A stretch of 7,343 bases of DNA. It comes from DALYLB01 sp033763135 (GTDB taxonomy: Bacteria > Acidobacteriota > Blastocatellia > RBC074). The position numbers and the translations under genes were made by a program. Shown piece after piece: positions 1 to 7,303 of this stretch (its first letter is position 1; each line of letters begins with the position of its first letter). The DNA lies in contig JANRKY010000289.1 of assembly GCA_033763135.1 (NCBI GenBank), forward strand, positions 1-7,343, read 5' to 3'. Under the pieces are notes generated by a model, which saw only the letters and a program-made list of their open reading frames with translations, had not been told where the DNA came from and did not search any database.

Positions 1-49
1 CATCGACCGCCTGAAGACGGGACGCCACACGCTCTCCGAGGAAAATGTT

Positions 50-3000
50 ATGCCGTTGTCGAAACTGCTTGTCTGGATGCTGGCGCTGTTGATGTCGATT
101 TCGCCGATCGTGCCGGCGCAGGGACGGCGTTCCGCGAGCGCGCCGCCGCCGCGCGATCCGCTCGCGGGCGTGATCGAGGAACTGCTCAAATCACCGATCA
201 CCATCGAGGAGTGGCGCGAATTGACCCCCGCCGATGAAGATACATCATCCGGCGAGTCCGGCAAAGACGCGGAGGAGAAAGCGCCGCCCGACGATGCGCC
301 GATCGACGAACTGTTCGCGTTCTGGCAGCAGCGCAATTACGACGAGGACGTTAAGGGGCTGAAGCTCTCGGATCGCGTGCGCGAACGATTGCTCGCCGCC
401 TGCGAGGACCGTCCGCAGCGCCTCTTCAGCGTCTACAATCTCCTGCCCGACACGCCCGAGACGCACGACCGGATCTATAAACTCTACGAGGCTGAGGCCG
501 ATAATCACCGCAATCTCAAGGGCCTGCTCCACTCGTGGCTGATGTACAACAGCCGCTATTTTCGCGAAGACCTGCTCGCGCAGGCCGCCGAGATCGGGCG
601 CCCGATGCCCTATCAGAGCGGAGAGCTGGAGGCGCTGGCTCGCCTCGACTGGGAGGCTGCGCGGCCTTTGCTCGAACGGGCGATTGCGGCTCAGCGTCTG
701 TATCACACCGGCGTCGCGCTCGGGCTGCTTTATGACAAGGCGGTGGCGGAAGGCGACGGCGCGAAGGCCGAGGCGCTGCGCGCGCGGATGAAAGCGTACG
801 CGGTCGATCCCGGCATGGATGTGAACTCGCGCAGCCGCGTGCTGGAGAGCCTGATGAAGACCGATTGGGAGGGGCAGCGGGAATGGTTTCTCGCGCTCTT
901 CAGCAACAGCGCGGTCAATGGAATCGAGCCGGAGGAGGCCGGGCCGCCGTCTTCGCGCGGCATTCGCGCGCGCGTCGATTTCCCGCATGCGAAAAACGTG
1001 GGACCGCACAATTTCGGCAACCTGCTCGCTGCGATTCTGCTGGAGTCGCCGGACAAATGGCTTTCCGTCGTGAGCGCATTCGTCGACGGGGGCGATCGCA
1101 CGCTTCATCTGGCGGCGGTGCGCGCGCTGACGCCGTTCATCGGCGCGGGCACGGCTGATCTCGCGCAGCGAAAAGAGGCCGCGCGGAGGCTGCTGCCCTG
1201 GATGACCGATCCGGCCTGGGCGCCGCTTGACGAGCGGAGCAGCTACATTTTCGCCCTGGTCGGTCTGAAGATGCCCGAAACGCTCGCGGGCGCGATCTGG
1301 ATTCTCGAACACGACGAAAGCGCCGATCTGCGCGCGACGGCCGCCGATCTCGCGGGGGCGCTCGCCGACCCACAGGCCGCGCCCGCGCTGCGGCGCGCGC
1401 TCGAACGCGAAAAGAGCGAGTCGAATCGCGGCGCGTACATCGAGGCGCTCGCCAAGTGTCGTGGGTTTTCGGACGATGAGGTGGCCGCCGCCATCGAGGC
1501 CTATGCTCGGATGAAGGCCACGGGCGCGGGCGTCGAAAAGATCGCCGCGGCGCGATGGGACGATGCCGCGCCGGCGCTGCCGATGGGCGTGAGCATCGGG
1601 CGCGGGCTCCATGAGACAAACGAGATCCCGTTCACCGAAGGGCTGGCGATCCGCCTGATCGAGCGAGCGCGAGCGCTGCGCGCGACGCAGCCGGCGGTCG
1701 CGCGCGAACTCTTCGCGATCGTGCAGGTCGAGCGGCTGCCGGTCGTGCGGGCCGACCTGGTCGATCGCATCGGCCGGGGCTGGGTTGATCTGGCGGGCGT
1801 ACAGTTCGCGCTCGCCAATCGCGGCGAGCTTCGCAAGCACCTCGATTCGGAGCTGCACGCGCTCGACCGACAGGGCGGCGCCGCCGCCGGGCTGGCCGCC
1901 GTGATCCTGTCGGACGAGACGCGCCAGCGCGAGTTGCTGCGCGGCGAAGACGCTCGTGCAAAGACCGCCCTGCTGGCCGCGGCCCGGTTCATGCGGGATC
2001 GGCTGCCGGTCGATCGGGTCGGCGCGCTGCTTCCCGCCGCCGACCGAACCGTCTCCGCCGCGGCCGAAATCTGGCTCGAATTCGAGGACAGCCCCGAGGC
2101 GCGCAGCCTGATCCTGGCGCGCCATCCGGGCGAGGCCCGCATTCTTGGCGAAAAACGCCAGAGCTATGAGACTCCCGAGATGGCCGTCTCGGCCGAAGAG
2201 GCGCTTCGCCGCGAGGTCCGTGAACAGAAGGGGCTCGACGCCGTCTTCGCGATCGTGCCGTCGCACAGCGGCAGCCGCGGCAGCCTCGGCAGCACGATCA
2301 TCCGCGTGCGCGGCGGTCGCGCGGAGATCAGCCTCTATTCGACCGAAGGGCGACGGCGCGTTCGCTGGCTGACCGACGCCGAGTTCGGCGAGCTGATCAG
2401 TTTCACCGCGCGGCAGGAGGTCGAGGACCTGCCGGCCGAATTGCGAGCCGCGGGCACGCGAAATTCCAGGACTCCGCAGGAAGTCGCCTGCGAATATCTG
2501 CGCCTTACGCGCGACGGCGGCCGGCGCATTCTGCTCAGCGATCTGCGACCCGCGCCGCGCCGCGATCCCACGCTTCACGAAGAGCTCGCTGGTCTCTTTC
2601 ATCGCCTCGGCCATTCGGGCGAATACCGCACGCGCTACGCGATCGAAGAGAAGATCCCCGGCGTCGAGGTCCTCTTCGCCGACGGCGACCAGTATGTCGA
2701 GGGGATCTGCGGCGAGGGGACGGAGCTTCGCATCCGGGTTCGCGAGGCGAGGAAGGAGAGCGACGAGCTCCATCCGCTGCGCCGCGCCCGGCAGGGAGGA
2801 GAGGCGCAATGGCGCGTCTTCAACGGCGCGCAGCCCGGCTCCGTCGTCGATCCGCCGCGCGCCTGCCGGATGATCGAGTCGCTGCCCGTCCTGCAGGGAG
2901 CCAACGGGCCGCTCGTCCTGATGGCGCCGACGCGCGTGGGCGACGCCGTGGTCTTTACGAGCATCGGCCCCGAACCCGCCGTCTGGATCGCGCGGCCGGG

Positions 3001-3556
3001 CGCGGACCCCGTCCGGATCGCCGAGGGCGCGCTCAACTTCCCGATCCTCACGCCCGACGGCCAGTGGCTCGTCGGCAACCGACTCGGCGAAACGACGACG
3101 GGATCGAATCTCGTTCGCCGCGACATGAAGACGGGGCGCGAATTTCCCGTCGAGGTCGCCGACAGCCCCGAGGCCGTCCCCATCGCCTGGCTGGAAGCCC
3201 ACGGAAAGATCCTTCTCGGCGGACGTTACAGCGGCGGCCGGGGCGACTATTCGCTGCTCGATCCCGCGACCGGCGCGATGACGGTCGCCCGCGGCGAATT
3301 CCGCCCGCTGCTCGATCAGGCGAACGGACGCCCCCTCCAGCCGACCGGCGCGCCCAACGAATTCTGGGCCGCCCTCTTCGACCGCGAGAAGGGCGCAACC
3401 GTCCTCGGCCGCTACGATACGAAGCGCTTCGCCTTCGCCCCGGTCCTCGCCCTGCCCGAGCTGCCCATCCACAACGCGCAGCTCTGGGTCCAGGGAACGA
3501 ACGCCTGGATCGTCTATCAGGGCGACCTGCTCCGCGTCCCGCTGCCGGCGAAATGA
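50..3556 (+). CDS. Large exported protein with HEAT-like helical region and C-terminal propeller-like segment
   Basis: The 1168-residue product starts at an ATG preceded by GAGGA (38-42) at 7-nt spacing. Residues 1-23 form a Sec signal peptide: Lys5, a hydrophobic core from about 6 to 20, and a likely cleavage after Val-Pro-Ala23. An acidic, low-complexity stretch follows (about 55-85). Residues 90-740 are almost entirely alpha-helical and Ala/Leu/Arg-rich, with HEAT-like units near 351-367 and 425-470 (LRATAADLAGALADPQAAPALRRAL). A mixed alpha/beta domain I cannot name occupies about 740-930. From about 945 to the end, strand-rich units such as TPDGQWLVGNRL (about 1001) and LLDPATGAMTVARGEF (about 1068) resemble TolB/WD40-like propeller blades. 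No catalytic motif is visible, so a periplasmic or extracellular scaffold role is inference. The frame is also open upstream to base 2, but the signal peptide and Shine-Dalgarno sequence fix the start. Its stop lies 85 nt before the next gene, which has its own promoter candidate, so co-transcription is not implied. Confidence 0.88.
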   Translation: MPLSKLLVWMLALLMSISPIVPAQGRRSASAPPPRDPLAGVIEELLKSPITIEEWRELTPADEDTSSGESGKDAEEKAPPDDAPIDELFAFWQQRNYDEDVKGLKLSDRVRERLLAACEDRPQRLFSVYNLLPDTPETHDRIYKLYEAEADNHRNLKGLLHSWLMYNSRYFREDLLAQAAEIGRPMPYQSGELEALARLDWEAARPLLERAIAAQRLYHTGVALGLLYDKAVAEGDGAKAEALRARMKAYAVDPGMDVNSRSRVLESLMKTDWEGQREWFLALFSNSAVNGIEPEEAGPPSSRGIRARVDFPHAKNVGPHNFGNLLAAILLESPDKWLSVVSAFVDGGDRTLHLAAVRALTPFIGAGTADLAQRKEAARRLLPWMTDPAWAPLDERSSYIFALVGLKMPETLAGAIWILEHDESADLRATAADLAGALADPQAAPALRRALEREKSESNRGAYIEALAKCRGFSDDEVAAAIEAYARMKATGAGVEKIAAARWDDAAPALPMGVSIGRGLHETNEIPFTEGLAIRLIERARALRATQPAVARELFAIVQVERLPVVRADLVDRIGRGWVDLAGVQFALANRGELRKHLDSELHALDRQGGAAAGLAAVILSDETRQRELLRGEDARAKTALLAAARFMRDRLPVDRVGALLPAADRTVSAAAEIWLEFEDSPEARSLILARHPGEARILGEKRQSYETPEMAVSAEEALRREVREQKGLDAVFAIVPSHSGSRGSLGSTIIRVRGGRAEISLYSTEGRRRVRWLTDAEFGELISFTARQEVEDLPAELRAAGTRNSRTPQEVACEYLRLTRDGGRRILLSDLRPAPRRDPTLHEELAGLFHRLGHSGEYRTRYAIEEKIPGVEVLFADGDQYVEGICGEGTELRIRVREARKESDELHPLRRARQGGEAQWRVFNGAQPGSVVDPPRACRMIESLPVLQGANGPLVLMAPTRVGDAVVFTSIGPEPAVWIARPGADPVRIAEGALNFPILTPDGQWLVGNRLGETTTGSNLVRRDMKTGREFPVEVADSPEAVPIAWLEAHGKILLGGRYSGGRGDYSLLDPATGAMTVARGEFRPLLDQANGRPLQPTGAPNEFWAALFDREKGATVLGRYDTKRFAFAPVLALPELPIHNAQLWVQGTNAWIVYQGDLLRVPLPAK

Positions 3557-3563
3557 CCCTCTC

Positions 3564-3593
3564 TTGTGAATCGTTCCGGCGCTGCAGTATGAT
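3564..3593 (+). promoter_or_regulatory. Candidate sigma70-type promoter for the 3642 gene
   Basis: TTGTGA (3564-3569, 4/6 to the -35 consensus) is followed after 18 nt by TATGAT (3588-3593, 5/6 to the -10 consensus). It lies in the 85-nt gap after the stop of the large exported protein. Transcription would start near 3600 and give a leader of about 40 nt before the ATG at 3642. This is a consensus match read by eye, without experimental support. It suggests that the genes from 3642 onward form a separate transcription unit. Confidence 0.45.
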
Positions 3594-3641
3594 CCGGGCC
3601 TGGGCCGAAGATCGTTCATCCGACAGCCGGAGGATTCACCT

Positions 3642-4139
3642 ATGCAGTCGCAACTCGAACAGAACGCCATCGCCGAGGCCGCGCGACGGATCACCGACCT
3701 GCAGCGGGGCTTGCTGCAAAGCCTCAAGGACAAGGGACCGGGGCTGCTGCTGGAGCTGGCCGTTCGCGTCTACAAGTTTCCCGAAGACGTGCGCGAGCCG
3801 ATGCGCGAATTGAAGGAACTGGGACTGGCCGGGACGCAGTCTGTCTCCGAAAGCCAGTTCGGCGCGGAACTCTATCTGCTCACGCCGGCCGGCGATCGCG
3901 CCCTCGCGCTGCTCGCCGACCCGGCCTTTCAGCGCGAAGCCGCCCCGCCGGCAGCCATGACCGCGGCTGCCCCGCGCGTCGCGGCCGCCGAAGATCCGCG
4001 CCAGAGCGAGGCGGAGCTGCACAAGAAACTCGGCGACGCGCTCCAGAAAAGCGGCGATCTGCAGAAGGCGATCGAGCATTATCAGAAGGCCCTCGAACTG
4101 ACGCGCGAACTGTCCGCCAATCTCGGAGGCGCAGGATGA
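3642..4139 (+). CDS. Small winged-helix-like protein with one C-terminal TPR
   Basis: The 165-residue product starts at an ATG with a strong Shine-Dalgarno sequence, GGAGGA (3629-3634), 7 nt upstream. Residues 24-92 look like a winged helix: a helix around LLLELAVRVY, a helix EDVREPMRELKELGL, then a wing-like hairpin and helix ending in YLLTPAGDRALALL. The Y-x-LTPAG-xx-AL pattern is common in MarR/PadR-type folds. Residues 93-121 are an Ala/Pro-rich linker. Residues 123-156 form a single TPR (LHKKLGDALQKSGDLQKAIEHYQKAL). There is no signal peptide or membrane segment, so the protein is probably cytoplasmic. Its stop overlaps the next start (ATGA), indicating translational coupling with the membrane protein. 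It could be a transcriptional regulator of the cassette or an adaptor that binds DNA or protein and docks on TPRs; the sequence does not decide. A lone TPR is unusual and may stack on another protein's TPRs. The family is not one I can name. Confidence 0.85.
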   Translation: MQSQLEQNAIAEAARRITDLQRGLLQSLKDKGPGLLLELAVRVYKFPEDVREPMRELKELGLAGTQSVSESQFGAELYLLTPAGDRALALLADPAFQREAAPPAAMTAAAPRVAAAEDPRQSEAELHKKLGDALQKSGDLQKAIEHYQKALELTRELSANLGGAG

Positions 4140-4774
4140 CCTGGCCCGCCTGGCTCCACAATCAAACGCTCTGGCTCGCGTTGCTTTCCGGTTCGGTCGG
4201 CGGCCTCTGGGCGCTGAGCGAGATCATCGGCCAGTTTCGCACCGAGACGGGCCGCGCGCTCCGCACCTGGGGCGCCTGGATGCTCATCGCCGTCAATGTC
4301 ATCGCCGCCGCCGTCATCTATCTGCTGGTCATCGGCCTCGCGCCCTCGGCGAAGACCTGGCCCACCGCGCTCGCCATCGGCCTCGCATGGCCCACCATCT
4401 TTCGCAACGCCAGTCTCAAGCTGACCCAGCCGATCGCCGACGGCCAGGGGACCGACTCCGCCGCCATCCGCCTCGAACAGGTCTACGCCAACATCCAGAA
4501 ACTCGCCCTGCAACTGATCAACGGCGTCCTGACCCGTCAGCGCACCCGCCTTCTGACCGAGGCGCTGCGTTTCGACCTGTGGGAACTCGAGCGCTATGCC
4601 CGCCGCATGATCGCCCTTTCGCCGCAGGCGGTCGATGACTCCATCATCGATCGCACGCTGCAGCGGCCCGTCGACGACGACGCGAAAAAGGCCTATCTCG
4701 CCGCTCTCGTGATGGACACCTTCACGCGCAGCGCCCTCGACGATTTCATCAAGGAACAGCAACGCCGCGCGTAG
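4136..4774 (+). CDS. Membrane protein with two to three N-terminal transmembrane segments and a helical tail
   Basis: The 212-residue product starts at the ATG of an ATGA overlap with the preceding gene. GGAGG at 4125-4129 lies 6 nt upstream. Hydrophobic segments fall at about 11-31 (LWLALLSGSVGGLWALSEII), 47-68 (AWMLIAVNVIAAAVIYLLVI) and, more weakly, 75-89. The loop between the first two is basic and polar (QFRTETGRALRTW). Residues 90-212 are soluble and mostly helical, with Arg-rich helices (LTRQRTRLLTEALRFDLWELERYARRMI) and a C-terminal DDFIKEQQRR. The glycine-rich first segment followed by a Glu and an arginine-rich loop resembles small multi-spanning proteins that I recall beside CHAT or STAND genes, but that comparison is from memory. 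No enzymatic motif is visible. It may anchor, regulate or be a target of the CHAT protein encoded downstream. It lies in the same frame as that gene, with only this TAG between the two coding regions. Confidence 0.85.
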   Translation: MTWPAWLHNQTLWLALLSGSVGGLWALSEIIGQFRTETGRALRTWGAWMLIAVNVIAAAVIYLLVIGLAPSAKTWPTALAIGLAWPTIFRNASLKLTQPIADGQGTDSAAIRLEQVYANIQKLALQLINGVLTRQRTRLLTEALRFDLWELERYARRMIALSPQAVDDSIIDRTLQRPVDDDAKKAYLAALVMDTFTRSALDDFIKEQQRRA

Positions 4775-4790
4775 CCTCCGGAGCGCCGAG

Positions 4791-4815
4791 CCTGGGAGCG
4801 CCGAGCACCAGCTCG
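4791..4815 (-). repeat. REP-like unit, left copy (inverted)
   Basis: Bases 4794-4815 are an exact 22-nt reverse complement of 4886-4907. The full 25 nt match the reverse complements of 4859-4883 and of 4886-4910 with one mismatch each. The unit holds a CGAGC / ACCA loop / GCTCG hairpin. It could pair with either right-hand copy to form a long stem with the AT-rich core in the loop. Confidence 0.8.
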
Positions 4816-4858
4816 ACGTCTAAGTATCTTTATAAATTTGCGTGTTGGCATGAGCCGC

Positions 4859-4883
4859 CGAGCTGGTGCTCGGCGGTCCCAGG
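4859..4883 (+). repeat. REP-like unit, first right copy
   Basis: This unit matches the reverse complement of 4791-4815 at 24 of 25 positions. Together with the bases just before it, it forms a 9-bp hairpin (4855-4863 with 4868-4876) around a TGGT loop. Confidence 0.8.
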
Positions 4884-4885
4884 GC

Positions 4886-4910
4886 CGAGCTGGTGCTCGG
4901 CGCTCCCGGG
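4886..4910 (+). repeat. REP-like unit, second right copy
   Basis: This is a direct repeat of 4859-4883, offset by 27 nt, with differences near its end. Bases 4884-4901 form a 7-bp hairpin (GCCGAGC / TGGT / GCTCGGC). Confidence 0.8.
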
Positions 4911-4923
4911 CGCTCTGCGGTTC

Positions 4924-4947
4924 GAGAGGAGCCCCGGAATTGGAAGA
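4924..4947 (+). promoter_or_regulatory. Ribosome-binding region of the CHAT-STAND gene
   Basis: Two purine-rich motifs compete here. GAGAGGA (4924-4930) sits 9 nt before an in-frame TTG at 4940. GGAAGA (4942-4947) sits 4 nt before the ATG at 4952. The first motif with TTG has the better spacing and would add only four residues (Leu/fMet-Glu-Glu-Ile). The ATG is kept as the start because the CHAT fold begins almost immediately after it. A further in-frame ATG at 4850 would place the REP-like repeats inside the protein and is unlikely. Confidence 0.5.
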
Positions 4948-4951
4948 AATT

Positions 4952-7303
4952 ATGGAATCTTCAGCCAACATTCTGTTTCTCGTCAGCGATCCCCTCGACG
5001 CCGGCATCTCGATCGATCGCGATCTGGCGGCGCTGCAGGACGGGCTGCGCCAGATCGAGGCGGCGGTCCGCTTCGATACGCACGTCGCCGAAGCCGACGC
5101 CGTCCAGGGATACCTGGAACGCGGCGACCGGCCGCAATATCGGGCGCTGCACTATCTCGGACACGGCTTTAAAGCCGAAAAAGAGTCCTCCGGCTTTCTG
5201 ATCTTCGAAAGAAAGGACGGCAATGCGGACGCGCTCGACGCGACGCGGCTGGCCTACACGCTGTCCGCGAACGCGGGCGAATTCAAGCTGGCGATCATCT
5301 CGGCCTGCCATTCCGAAAGCGTCGCGGGCGCGCTCTTCGCCGTCGGGGCCGAACATGTCCTCGCGATCGAGGGAGACAAGACGGTCTATGAGGCCGCGGC
5401 GATCGCCTTCTGCCGCCGGTTCTATCAATCGCTGCTGACGGGCAATTCGCTGGCGAAGGCCTGTGACGCCGGACGCCGGGCGATCGTCAACGACGAGACG
5501 ATGCGAAGCCTCGGCGAGGCCGCGATCTCCCGCGAGATCGCCAAGTTCCGGCTCCATTCCCGTCCCGGCGCCGATCCGGCCGAGTTCCGAATCGCGGCGC
5601 CCGCCGGCGAGGCGGAGCTGTGCGACCTGCCGACGCTGACGCAATATCCCTTCGATCAGCGGCCCCCCGAGTTTCTCGGGCGGCAGCGCGACATGCGGGA
5701 TCTGCTCGATCGACTCGACGGCTCGCGCGCCGCCGTGCTGCTCGGCGTCAGCGGCATCGGCAAGACGGAACTCGCCAAACAGACGGCGCGCCGATTGGTC
5801 GAACGGCGGCGCGTCGACGCGAGCCGCGTGGCGTTCGCCTCGCTGCTCAACGCGAACTCGGCCGACGAGGCCCGCCGCGAGATCGCCCGGGCGCTCAACC
5901 TGAAACCCGACGAGATCGCCGACGACGGCGCGCTTCAGCGCGGCGTCCCGCGCCACGCGCTCCTCATCCTCGACGAAGCCGAGAACGTCATTCACGCCGA
6001 CGGCCTCGCCTTTCGCCGGATGCTCGACGCGCTGATCTCCGCGCCGGCGCGGCCCCGCGTCATCGTCACCTCCCAGACCGATCCGGGAACCGAAAAGGCG
6101 CACGTCCTGCCGCTCCGCCGCATCTCGGACCTCGACGCGTTCCGCCTCTTCGCCCTGCACGCCAATCTGACGCCCGAGCAGTTCGACAGAATCGATCGCC
6201 AGCAATTGATCGATCTGCTCGAACACCTCGGCCGGCTTCCCCGCGCGATCGAACTCGTCGCGCGCGTCTGGCGCCACGAACGCGGCCCCAATCCAGAGAG
6301 CGTCGATCTGGCCCCGCTGCTCGCGGCCCTCCGCCGCGATCGCGATCAGGTGATGGCCGATCCCCGCTACGCCGAAGAGATCAAGAGCGTCACCGTCGGC
6401 ATCAAGTACGCCTACGACCGCCTGCGTGAACGCGACCCCAAGGCCGCCGAACTCTGGACCCACCTCGGCCTCTTTCCCGCCGGCGTTACCAAGGCCGCCC
6501 TGCCCGCCATCTTCGGCCCCGAAGCCGCCGAACGCATCCTCGAGATCCAAAACCAGTCGCTCGTCGAATCCGTGATGGGCGCGCTCCCCCCACCGCTCGG
6601 CGACCTGATCGAACTCCCCGCCCCCTTCCGCTTCTTCGCCCTTCGCCACCTCCCCAATGGCGATGAGACCGCCGCCCGCAATCGCATCGGCGACGCCGTC
6701 CTCCGCCACTACTTCGACTTTCCCGAGGAGCCTCATCACGGATGGATCGGCGTCCTGGACGGGCTGATGAGCGGGGGGGGACAAATCATGGGGCTTCTGA
6801 TCAGGCGTTATTCCGCGGAACTCCCCTCAATCGAGGCCTGGCTCGACTGGGGCTATCAGCATGAGGCTGTCCTGGACAGCCGGGCGCGCTCCGCGCGCCT
6901 GACCGCCCAGTTGCGAAATCTCTACTTACTTACCGATGACTTGCTGAATCAGCACGATCGCTTCACGCGCGCGCTGGCCGTGGCCGTCCGCCACGGGGAT
7001 CGTGCTGGCGAAGCAAACGTGCTTCAGGCGATGGGCGATTTGCTGATGCGCGTTGCTGATCTGGCCGGCGCGCGGACAAGCTACGAAAAGGCATTGCCCA
7101 TCTTTCGCGAGATCGAAGATCGGCTCGGCGAAGCAAACGTGCTGAAGGCGATGGGCGATTTGCTGATGCGCGTTGCTGATCTGGCCGGCGCGCGGGCAAG
7201 CTACGAAAAGGCATTGCCCATCTTTCGCGAGATCGAATCTCGGCTCGGCGAAGCAAACGTGCTGAAGGCGATGGGCGATTTGCTGATGCGCGTTGCTGAT
7301 CTG
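4952..7303 (+). CDS. CHAT protease - STAND (NB-ARC-like) NTPase - TPR protein, 3' end missing
   Basis: The first 784 residues are present. Residues 6-200 are a CHAT (caspase-like) protease domain: it opens with NILFLVSDP, carries HYLGHG with likely catalytic His71, and SACHSE with likely nucleophile Cys119, followed by AAAIAFCRRFYQSLLTGNSLAKA. Residues 240-440 are a STAND NTPase: FLGRQRDMRDLL (241-252), Walker A GVSGIGKT (265-272), Walker B ALLILDEAE (336-344), sensor-like VIVTSQT (370-376) and a GLPLA-type LGRLPRAIELVA (426-437). A winged-helix-like part follows to about 600 (LGLFPAGVTKAAL, NQSLVES), then a helical linker, then 40-residue TPRs from about 686. The order effector - NTP switch - repeat sensor is that of Apaf-1/NLR-type and bacterial conflict ATPases, so signal-triggered proteolysis and cell death or defence is the inferred role. 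The frame stays open to the window end, but bases after 7303 look like adapter. A TTG four codons upstream is an alternative start. Confidence 0.92.
7007..7303 (+). repeat. Tandem 120-bp TPR-coding repeats, nearly identical
   Basis: The period is 120 nt, exactly 40 codons. Copy 1 is 7007-7126, copy 2 is 7127-7246, and copy 3 (7247-7303) is cut by the contig end. Comparing 7021-7140 with 7141-7260 by eye gives 5 differences in 120 bases. Each unit encodes one TPR (GEANVLKAMGD, then ADLAGARASYEKALPIFREIE). A degenerate TPR-like helix (FTRALAVAVRHGDRA) precedes copy 1. More copies probably follow in the genome. Confidence 0.93.

Larger units (their letters stand above)
4780..4910. repeat. REP-like palindromic repeat cluster (REPIN-like doublet) between genes
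   Basis: This intergenic block holds one full unit in one orientation (4791-4815), preceded by a partial direct copy (GGAGCGCCGAG at 4780-4790, repeated at 4795-4805). Two units stand in the opposite orientation (4859-4883 and 4886-4910). Between them is an AT-rich core; 4821-4850 has 9 G/C of 30. Each unit also holds an internal hairpin. The arrangement of inverted REP-like units around a spacer is that of REPINs, non-autonomous elements mobilised by RAYT (Y1) transposases. No such transposase is in the window. The block could also act as a transcription terminator or mRNA-stabilising structure between the membrane-protein gene and the CHAT gene, although no T-run follows. Confidence 0.7.

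Noticed and set aside
1..49. Possible end of an upstream gene
   Set aside because: One frame has a TGA at 12-14 that might end an upstream gene, but with four codons visible nothing can be supported.
245..3733. 1162-codon open frame on the minus strand
   Set aside because: It lies opposite the signal-peptide-bearing large protein, is rich in Arg, Asp and Ala without any domain pattern, and is the usual antisense shadow of a GC-rich gene. The plus-strand gene has a Shine-Dalgarno sequence, a signal peptide and coherent domains.
4821..4850. AT-rich core with TATAAA (4831-4836) as a promoter for the CHAT gene
   Set aside because: No credible -35 hexamer lies 16-18 nt upstream (it would fall inside the left repeat unit). 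A promoter there remains possible, but the sequence does not support calling it.
4866..5201. 111-codon plus-strand frame overlapping the start of the CHAT gene
   Set aside because: It runs in another frame across the repeats and the CHAT domain, gives a Ser/Arg-rich product without motifs, and lacks a convincing ribosome-binding site.
5620..6429. 269-codon plus-strand frame inside the STAND region
   Set aside because: It is an out-of-frame, strongly Arg-rich shadow of the NTPase domain.
4961..6784. 607-codon open frame on the minus strand
   Set aside because: It is antisense to the CHAT-STAND gene, whose catalytic and Walker motifs fix the coding strand; the antisense product has no recognisable domain.
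7007..7303. Regular repeats as a CRISPR array
   Set aside because: The 120-bp units are contiguous, in frame and encode TPR helices; there are no unique spacers.
6781..7303. Shift in base composition suggesting a recently acquired TPR segment
   Set aside because: Counts by 60-base line jump between about 50% and 72% G+C without a clean boundary, so no transfer signal is supported.
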